Shown here: positions 1 through 5,072 of the stretch, in pieces
Layout: each line of letters opens with the position of its first letter
How positions within the stretch are numbered: position 1 is the stretch's first letter
Assembly (NCBI GenBank): GCA_015228995.1
Contig: JADGCM010000107.1
Location: 1 to 5,912, forward strand
DNA from: Magnetococcales bacterium
GTDB lineage: Bacteria > Pseudomonadota > Magnetococcia > Magnetococcales > JADGCH01
Direction: 5' to 3'
DNA: 5,912 bases
Notes under the pieces: model-generated
Told to the model about the DNA's origin: nothing
What the model saw: only the letters and a program-made list of their open reading frames with translations
Databases searched by the model: none
Position numbers and translations under genes: made by a program

Positions 1-1
1 C

Positions 2-220
2 GATTTTAATTCGGATGGTCGACAAGACATTGCTGCGCTCTCATATGATGGACAAGTCACTATACTATTAGGTGATGGAAAAGGTGTTTTTACAGTTGGT
101 GAGGTATATTATCCCGGCGGAAGTCCTAGTTATATATCTGCTGTAGATTTAGATAATAACAAATTACCAGATATAATAATTAGTGATAATACTGGATTTA
201 TCAAGGTATTACTAAATCAG
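2..220 (+). other. FG-GAP/VCBS-like propeller repeat end within the large protein
   Basis: Translation from base 2 begins DFNSDGRQDIA, continues with ILLGDGKGVF, then DLDNNKLPDIIISDN and GFIKVLLN. The alternation of a D-x-(N/D)-x-(D/N)-G-x-x-D calcium-type loop with a short 'VLLGDGKG.F' strand pair is the signature of FG-GAP/VCBS blades. Two calcium-type loops are visible, at residues 1-9 and 49-57. More blades probably lie upstream of the window. The stretch is markedly AT-rich (14 G+C of 60 bases in 121-180), unlike the Ig-coding DNA that follows, which suggests a separate origin for this module. Confidence 0.82.
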
Positions 221-3200
221 ACTTACCTTCTTGACCTCGCTGCGCTTGACGATACCGGCTCCTCCGACTCCGACAATATCACCAACAAAACCAGCCTGAC
301 CCTCACCGGTGGCGGCAATAGCGGAGACAAAATGGTGTTGTTCGACGGCAGCAGCAACAAGGGCACGGCAACGGTGACAGCGGGGACTTGGAGCCTCAAG
401 CTGTCGGGATTGAGCCAGGGGAGTCACTCGTTTACCACTAAACAACTGACGGGTGGTACGTTGGGTGCAGCCTCGGCGGCGTTGGTGGTCTCTATCGATA
501 CCACGGCCCCGGCGGCAACGACGAATCTTGATCTGGCCGCCGCTGATGACACCGGCACTTCCAACTCTGATAACATCACTTCCAAAACCAGCGGACTAAC
601 CATCAGTGGCAGCGGTGGCGAAGTGGGTGCCAAACTGGTGCTATTCGATGACAAAGACAACGATGGCGTCATTGATAGTGGCGAGGCGCTGGTCACCAGC
701 ACCATCACGACGGCGGCCTGGAGTGCCGATATTGCGCTGGCGGTGGGTACGCATGGCATCAAGGCGGTGCAAACCGACGTAGCAGGTAATGGCAGTGCGG
801 TGTCAAAGGCGTTGGAAATTTCAGTCAACACTCCCAGCTTATCCGATGGGCTTATCGCTTATTACCCATTCGAAGACTACAACGATATCAGTGGCAATAA
901 CCACACGGGCACCCCCAATGGCTCACTTTCGTTTGTCAGTGGCGTTGCAGGACAAGGTCTGTCTTTTGATGGCGGCTATGTCGATTTGGGTGATTGGTTT
1001 ACCTATCCAACTTTTTCCGTTAGCTTGTGGGTTAAACCGAGCGCAGATCAACAGTTTTATGGAAACCATATCGTAATTGACAACAATCATTCCGGCGGTG
1101 ATCCTGGGCATAACTGGGCCTTTCAAGAAGAACCTGATAGGGGATATTTACTCGTAACTTATGGCAGTGGCAGTGATGGTTATCCAAATCCAGGGGAGTA
1201 TCGTACTGCCAACACACCTCTGGACTCAACATGGCACTTCATAATTTTTACGCATGAACAAACGACTGGTACAACAAGCCTCTACGTGGATGGAAAGCTG
1301 TTTGATTCATACACCATGACGTCAGATCTACGTTATGCCGATCAATACCTGCGATTTGGAGAATGGCCAGGCATGGATCGTCGCTGGTACGGTGTAATGG
1401 ACGAGGTACGCATGTACGACCGGGTACTGTCCGACGGTGAGATACAGTCGCTTTACACTAACACCTCTGCTTATACAGATATTGACCTCTCTCCCGCCGA
1501 CGACACCGGCCTCTCCGACTCCGACAATATCACCAACAAAACCAGTTTCACCCTCACCGGTAGCGGCAGCAACGGGGCCAAAATGGTGCTGTTCGACGGC
1601 AGCAGCAACAAGGGCACGGCAACAGTGACATCGGCGGGGACTTGGAGCCTCAAGTTATCGGGGTTGAGTCAGGGCAGTCACTCGTTCACCACCAAACAAC
1701 TGACTGGTGGTACGTTGGGCACAGCCTCGGCGGCGTTGGTGGTCTCTATCGATACCACCGCTCCGGCAGCCGTGACGGCGTTGGACCTGGCAGACGAAAG
1801 CGATAACGGTGTTTCGCCGAACGACAATATTACCAGCATAACCGAGGGGCTGATCGTCAATGGCCAAGGTGAGGCCGGGGCGTTGGTCAGCCTCTATGCT
1901 GGCAAAAGCAAGGTCGCTGAGGCCATTGTTGTGGGTGAAGATGGCAGTTGGAGCGGCGCGATTGGGGCGTTGTCGAATGGCAACACTGCCATCACGGCGG
2001 TGCAGAGTGATGTGGCGGGCAATGTCAGCAAGGCTTCGGCAGCGTTGAACCTCGTCGTTGATACGGTAGCACCGGCGGCGCCGACTAAATTGGATTTGGC
2101 GGCTAGCGACGATAGCGGTGGCAGCAGGAGCGATAACATCACCGCTGTTGCCAACAACCTGACTGTCAGTGGCAGTGGTGAAAAGGGGGCGCGGCTCTAT
2201 CTGTTTGATGGTGATGCCTCTGACATCAACAGCGCTTTAGCAACAGCGACGGTGGGCAGCAGTGGTCAATGGACGGCCGATATCCCGGAGCTGGCTATTG
2301 GTGACCATGCCATCCTGGCGGTGCAGGTTGATGCGGCGGGCAATCAAAGCCCGCCGTCGGCGGCGCTCAGTCTCAGCATCATTGAAGCCGCTTTGCCCGA
2401 TCCACCCACCGCCTTGACCTTGCTGGCCGCTGACGATACCGGTAGCGTCGGCGACGGCGTCACCTACAAAACCGGGATCAACATCATCGGTAGCGGCAGC
2501 ATTGGTGCCAAAGTGGTGCTGTCCGATAATGGCAGCAGCAAGGGCACCACCAACGTTACCGCCGCTGGTAATTGGAATATCAAGCTGATTGGTTTAAGCC
2601 AGGGCAGCCACTCGTTCGCGGCGCAACAGATCATCGACGGGGTGAGCAGTGGCTCGTCTAACGCTTTGGAGGTGAGCATTGATACCGCTGCCCCGGTGGC
2701 TCCCACTGGCTTCGATCTAGCCGATGAGAGTGATGGCGGCTGGTCGCCGAGCGACAATATTACCAGTGTGACCGAGAACTTAACCTTTAGCGGTCGCGGT
2801 GAAGCGGGCAACACGGTCATTTTGTTGGTCGATAAAAATAAAAACGGCAAGCTGGATAGTGGCGAATTACGGGCAGCCGGACCGATTGTGATCGCTGAGG
2901 ATGGCAACTGGAGTGGTGTATTTGAGACCCTGGCGGCTGGCAGCCACACCATCACCGCTGTGCAAACCGACCTGGCGGGTAATAGCAGCAAGGCGGCGAC
3001 GCTGTTGGTGACCATCGATACCATCCCACCGGCGGCACCGACCAAACTGGACTTGGCCAGCGCCGACGATAGCGGCAGCAATAGAAGTGACAATATCACC
3101 ACCTTTACCAGCAACCTGACTTTCGGCGGCAGCGGTGAAAAAGGACTGCGTGTCTATCTGTTTGAGGGCAACGCTGGCGATGTTAATAACGCTCTGGCAA

Positions 3201-4888
3201 CGACCACTGTCAGCAGCAGTGGCCAGTGGAGCGTTGATGTTGCCGAACTGGCGGTCGGAACCCATGCCATCGTCGCGGTGCAGATGGATCTGGCCGGCAA
3301 TAGCAGCCCCGCCTCCAAGGCACTCGATCTGAATATCATTGAGTCGGTACCGCCCCTGCCACCGACTGTGACCTTGCTGGCCAGCGATGATACCGGCGTC
3401 TCTAGCAGCGATGGCATCACCAATAAAAATAAAGGCTTGACCTTAACCGGTGTTGCTGAGATCGGGGCCAAAATCACCCTATTTGAAGAGGGACTCACCA
3501 AGGCCATTGGCACCACCAACGCCTCGCTATCGGGCAATTGGAAATTCAAAGTGGCCAGCCTCACTGCGGGAACCCACACCTTTACCGCCCAACAAACCAC
3601 CGATAACGGCAGCAGTGGCGATTCGCTACCCCTAACCATTGTCGTTGATAGCAGCCTGCCAACCACCCCCTCCGGCTTGCAGCTCAACGGCAGCTTTGAC
3701 TCCCTCAACACGGTGACCAACGGAGCCGGCTTAGCGATCACCGGCAATGGCGATGAGGGAGCAATGCTGACCCTATTTGACGATAGCAACAAAGACGGCA
3801 AGCTCAACAGCGGCGAGCTATTAACCACTACCAGCGTCGAGGGCGGGGTCTGGGCCACCAGTATTAATCTGTTCGGCGGCAGCCATAGCATCCGGGCGAT
3901 ACAGAGCAACGTCGCCGGCAGTGTCAGCAAAGTCTCGGCGGCCTTGGCGGTGGTGGTCCAGACCCCGGGTGGTTTTGACCTGGCCACTGAGGATGACACC
4001 GGCCTCTCCAAGGCCGACAATATTACCAGTAAGAGCAGTGGCCTGACCCTCTCGGGTACCGCTTTGGGTGCCTCTCAGGTGACGCTATTCATTGATGGGG
4101 CGGAATATGCCTCGGCAGCGGTGACGAAAGGTTTGTGGAAACTTGACCTGACCTTGTCGAGCAGTATCTATGGCATCACCGCTACCCAAACCGATGCCAC
4201 TGGTAACGTCAGTGAGCCCTCCATCCCGTTCATCTTGGTGGTAGATAGCGAGGCTCCCTCCCCCCCGACCGATTTAGCGGTCGCTGATGCCGAGCCCGCC
4301 GATCACTACATCACCAACAAAACCGCTGGGCTGGCCCTTAGCGGTAGGGGCGAACCGGAGGCCAGTATTACCCTATTTGAAGGCAAGGCCAACTTGGGCA
4401 CGACCAACGTCGACGATGAAGGCCGGTGGCGGCTGACACTGGCCAAAATCAGCAACGGCAACCACACCTTCACCGCCCAACAGACTGACATTGCCGGCAA
4501 TAGTGGCCCCGTCTCAGAACTGCCACTGCTGGTGAGCGTCGATAGTGTCGCCCCAGCGGCGCCCAGCAATCTAAAATTTAGCAACAATATTATCAGTGGT
4601 AAGGGAGAGAGCGGCGCGGTCCTCACTCTATTTGAGGATGTGGATAACAACAACAGCTTTGATGAGGCCAGTGATGGGCTGCTCGGCAACAGCTTGGTCG
4701 AGGCCAGCGGCAGCTGGAGTATCAATGTCGATCTGGCGGTCGGCAAACATACTGGCATCCGGGCTATTCAGGCTGATCTGGCTGGCAATATCAGCAAGAT
4801 CTCCAGTGCCCTGAACGTTACCATCGCGGCGTCGAGCTTGACACGTCCGTTTACGTTACAGGATTACAGTGGCTTGGTGGCATCATGA
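2..4888 (+). CDS. Giant modular surface/secreted protein (FG-GAP, Ig-like array, LamG), 5'-truncated by window edge
   Basis: The frame is open from base 2 to the TGA at 4886-4888: 1628 codons with no start in view. The first in-frame ATG (332) lies inside an Ig-like domain, so the true start is upstream of the window. Domains, counted from the codon at base 2: FG-GAP/VCBS-like end 1-73; Ig-like 77-170 and 176-277; LamG-like 281-487; eleven Ig-like domains 494-589, 594-690, 697-796, 804-898, 904-1010, 1017-1115, 1122-1220, 1224-1321, 1324-1419, 1424-1518 and 1523-1609; tail 1610-1628. Most Ig domains begin with DDTG..DNIT-like sequence and end with AVQTDxAGN then a VDTxAPxAPT-like linker. This architecture is typical of large bacterial adhesins and exoproteins, so a role in adhesion or glycan binding outside the cell is inferred. 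The tail shows no LPxTG, PEP-CTERM, RTX nonapeptides or autotransporter barrel. It could end in an unrecognised type I secretion signal or be truncated. Product class is confident; precise function is unknown. Confidence 0.93.
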   Translation, partial: DFNSDGRQDIAALSYDGQVTILLGDGKGVFTVGEVYYPGGSPSYISAVDLDNNKLPDIIISDNTGFIKVLLNQTYLLDLAALDDTGSSDSDNITNKTSLTLTGGGNSGDKMVLFDGSSNKGTATVTAGTWSLKLSGLSQGSHSFTTKQLTGGTLGAASAALVVSIDTTAPAATTNLDLAAADDTGTSNSDNITSKTSGLTISGSGGEVGAKLVLFDDKDNDGVIDSGEALVTSTITTAAWSADIALAVGTHGIKAVQTDVAGNGSAVSKALEISVNTPSLSDGLIAYYPFEDYNDISGNNHTGTPNGSLSFVSGVAGQGLSFDGGYVDLGDWFTYPTFSVSLWVKPSADQQFYGNHIVIDNNHSGGDPGHNWAFQEEPDRGYLLVTYGSGSDGYPNPGEYRTANTPLDSTWHFIIFTHEQTTGTTSLYVDGKLFDSYTMTSDLRYADQYLRFGEWPGMDRRWYGVMDEVRMYDRVLSDGEIQSLYTNTSAYTDIDLSPADDTGLSDSDNITNKTSFTLTGSGSNGAKMVLFDGSSNKGTATVTSAGTWSLKLSGLSQGSHSFTTKQLTGGTLGTASAALVVSIDTTAPAAVTALDLADESDNGVSPNDNITSITEGLIVNGQGEAGALVSLYAGKSKVAEAIVVGEDGSWSGAIGALSNGNTAITAVQSDVAGNVSKASAALNLVVDTVAPAAPTKLDLAASDDSGGSRSDNITAVANNLTVSGSGEKGARLYLFDGDASDINSALATATVGSSGQWTADIPELAIGDHAILAVQVDAAGNQSPPSAALSLSIIEAALPDPPTALTLLAADDTGSVGDGVTYKTGINIIGSGSIGAKVVLSDNGSSKGTTNVTAAGNWNIKLIGLSQGSHSFAAQQIIDGVSSGSSNALEVSIDTAAPVAPTGFDLADESDGGWSPSDNITSVTENLTFSGRGEAGNTVILLVDKNKNGKLDSGELRAAGPIVIAEDGNWSGVFETLAAGSHTITAVQTDLAGNSSKAATLLVTIDTIPPAAPTKLDLASADDSGSNRSDNITTFTSNLTFGGSGEKGLRVYLFEGNAGDVNNALATTTVSSSGQWSVDVAELAVGTHAIVAVQMDLAGNSSPASKALDLNIIESVPPLPPTVTLLASDDTGVSSSDGITNKNKGLTLTGVAEIGAKITLFEEGLTKAIGTTNASLSGNWKFKVASLTAGTHTFTAQQTTDNGSSGDSLPLTIVVDSSLPTTPSGLQLNGSFDSLNTVTNGAGLAITGNGDEGAMLTLFDDSNKDGKLNSGELLTTTSVEGGVWATSINLFGGSHSIRAIQSNVAGSVSKVSAALAVVVQTPGGFDLATEDDTGLSKADNITSKSSGLTLSGTALGASQVTLFIDGAEYASAAVTKGLWKLDLTLSSSIYGITATQTDATGNVSEPSIPFILVVDSEAPSPPTDLAVADAEPADHYITNKTAGLALSGRGEPEASITLFEGKANLGTTNVDDEGRWRLTLAKISNGNHTFTAQQTDIAGNSGPVSELPLLVSVDSVAPAAPSNLKFSNNIISGKGESGAVLTLFEDVDNNNSFDEASDGLLGNSLVEASGSWSINVDLAVGKHTGIRAIQADLAGNISKISSALNVTIAASSLTRPFTLQDYSGLVAS
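230..832 (+). repeat. Bacterial Ig-like domains 1 and 2 (upstream of LamG)
   Basis: Domain 1 (230-511) starts LDLAALDDTG and ends SIDTTAPAATT; domain 2 (527-832) starts LDLAAADDTG and ends in a shortened SVNTP linker just before the LamG module. They resemble the bacterial Ig-like domains found in tandem in large adhesins, with the late-strand signature AVQTDVAGN in domain 2. Domain 1 is nearly identical to domain 3 (1481-1768): from KMVLFDG to DTTAPAA the two proteins differ by one missing serine (a 3-bp gap) and one A/T change. Domain 2 carries an EF-hand-like insert. Confidence 0.85.
650..685 (+). other. EF-hand-like calcium loop in Ig domain 2
   Basis: The residues DKDNDGVIDSGE match the canonical 12-residue EF-hand loop: acidic residues at 1, 3 and 5, Gly at 6, Ile at 8, Asp at 9 and Glu at 12. 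The loop follows the LVLFD strand. No flanking EF-hand helices are evident, so it is better read as a calcium-binding loop grafted onto a beta domain, as in SdrD-type B repeats. Calcium binding is inferred from the motif alone. Confidence 0.72.
842..1462 (+). other. LamG/concanavalin A-like (Laminin_G_3 type) domain
   Basis: This 207-residue module has the classic order of motifs: GLIAYYPFED, ISGNNHTGTPNG, GQGLSFDGGYVDLGD, FSVSLWVKP, STWHFIIFTHEQ, TSLYVDGKLFDS, LRFGEW, then GVMDEVRMYDRVLSDGEI and SLYTN at the end. This is the jelly-roll fold of the LamG/concanavalin superfamily, often a carbohydrate- or ligand-binding module in secreted bacterial proteins. It splits the Ig array between domains 2 and 3. 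Its DNA is less GC-rich than the Ig modules (27 G+C of 60 in 1261-1320 against 35 of 60 in 2101-2160), consistent with separate acquisition. The ligand cannot be predicted. Confidence 0.9.
1481..3346 (+). repeat. Higher-order tandem duplication of an A-C-D Ig triplet
   Basis: Domains 3-4-5 (1481-2389) and 6-7-8 (2411-3346) form the same ordered triplet. Subtype starts are offset by 930 bp (A), 930 bp (C) and 960 bp (D). The extra 30 bp comes from the longer second C domain, which has an EF-hand-like insert that the first lacks. A third A-type domain begins 954 bp after the second (3365), but the following domains break the pattern. The array therefore grew, at least in part, by duplication of three-domain blocks. 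Confidence 0.75.
2831..2866 (+). other. EF-hand-like calcium loop in Ig domain 7
   Basis: The residues DKNKNGKLDSGE follow ILLV at the same position as the loop in domain 2. Side chains suited to calcium lie at loop positions 1, 3, 5, 9 and 12, with Gly at 6. The paired C-type domain 4 has a short segment (LYAGKSKVAEA) here instead, so the loop is variable between otherwise matching domains. Confidence 0.68.
3782..3817 (+). other. EF-hand-like calcium loop in Ig domain 10
   Basis: The residues DSNKDGKLNSGE follow the TLFD strand, again with D/N at 1, 3, 5 and 9, Gly at 6 and Glu at 12. A degenerate relative, DVDNNNSFDEASD, occupies the same place in domain 13 (about 4637-4675). It lacks the glycine and has altered spacing, so its binding is doubtful. 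Confidence 0.68.
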
Positions 4889-4934
4889 AACCTCACCCCC
4901 AACCCCTCTCCATAAATGGAGAGGGGAGTAAAAC
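4885..4934 (+). repeat. CATG-bounded palindromic repeat, unit 1
   Basis: A 50-bp unit starting ATGAAACCTCACCCCC, followed by a perfect 9-bp stem (4903-4911 with 4918-4926) and a 6-base loop, then AGTAAAAC. CATG tetranucleotides sit at both boundaries (4884-4887 and 4934-4937). The stop codon of the large protein (4886-4888) lies in the first boundary, within CATGA. Confidence 0.85.
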
Positions 4935-4993
4935 ATGAAACCTCACCCCCGGCCCCTCTCCCGCTGGGAGAGGGGAGTAAAAACAGTATCATG
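4935..4993 (+). repeat. CATG-bounded palindromic repeat, unit 2
   Basis: Direct copy of unit 1, with the same ATGAAACCTCACCCCC head. It has a perfect 10-bp stem (4953-4962 with 4966-4975) and a 3-base loop, followed by AGTAAAAACAGTATCATG. CATG at 4934-4937 and 4990-4993 bounds it. The CCTCACCCCC heads of units 1 and 2 are exactly 50 bp apart. Confidence 0.85.
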
Positions 4994-5043
4994 CCTCCCC
5001 CTCTCCCCTTGTGGGAGAGGGGGTCGGGGGGTGAGGGTTCATG
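4994..5043 (-). repeat. CATG-bounded palindromic repeat, unit 3 (inverted)
   Basis: This is the same element in reverse orientation: read on the minus strand it starts CATGAACCCTCACCCCCC. It has a perfect 11-bp stem (4997-5007 with 5013-5023) and a 5-base loop. CATG at 4990-4993 and 5040-5043 bounds it. Its 43-bp core (4995-5037) is identical to 5508-5550 inside the permease gene. Confidence 0.85.
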
Positions 5044-5072
5044 CGGGAGAGGGGAGTAAAAACAGCATCATG
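5044..5072 (+). repeat. Half-unit of the palindromic repeat, unit 4
   Basis: This stretch matches the right half of unit 2 (from 4966), including GGGAGAGGGGAGTAAAAACA and the CATCATG end, with one T/C difference. It has no left stem arm of its own. With the unit that follows it forms a second copy of a roughly 79-bp block (4966-5044 against 5045-5121), so it probably arose by tandem duplication rather than by separate insertion. Confidence 0.75.

Larger units (their letters stand above)
1481..4828 (+). repeat. Tandem array of eleven bacterial Ig-like domains (domains 3-13)
   Basis: Approximate domain boundaries are 1481-1768, 1781-2071, 2090-2389, 2411-2695, 2711-3031, 3050-3346, 3365-3661, 3671-3964, 3971-4258, 4271-4555 and 4568-4828. 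Each is about 90-105 residues, usually joined by DTxAPxAPT-like linkers. By subtype: A (domains 3, 6, 9; KGTTNV, GSHSFTxxQ), C (4, 7; LADESDxG...SPxDNIT), D (5, 8; SGEKGxRxYLF, NALAT.TV, ending IIE). Domains 10-13 are more divergent. Domain 13 lacks the leading DDTG..DNIT strand and is the shortest. Such arrays act as stalks that project a binding module from the cell; that role is inferred here. Confidence 0.88.

Noticed and set aside
332..334. ATG as the start of the large protein
   Set aside because: The frame is open and protein-like upstream, and this methionine sits in the middle of an Ig-like domain (KMVLFDG); the matching methionine recurs internally in domain 3.
4260..4266. Run of seven C bases as a phase-variation tract in the large gene
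   Set aside because: The run is short, lies in a proline-rich linker between Ig domains where CCC codons are expected, and is far from the start of the gene. Nothing else suggests slippage control.
2464..4758. Long antisense open frames (for example 3154-4020 and 2464-3114 on the minus strand)
   Set aside because: They lie opposite the repetitive Ig-coding DNA, recur with the repeat period, and have low-complexity L/S/P/V-rich translations with no recognisable domain. They are by-products of GC-rich codon usage.
4885..4938. A 17-codon frame starting in the large gene's ATGA and ending at the next repeat's ATGA (MKPHPQPLSINGEGSKT)
   Set aside because: It is made entirely of the palindromic repeat and has no ribosome binding site or known homologue. 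The overlap follows from the repeated ATGA boundary.
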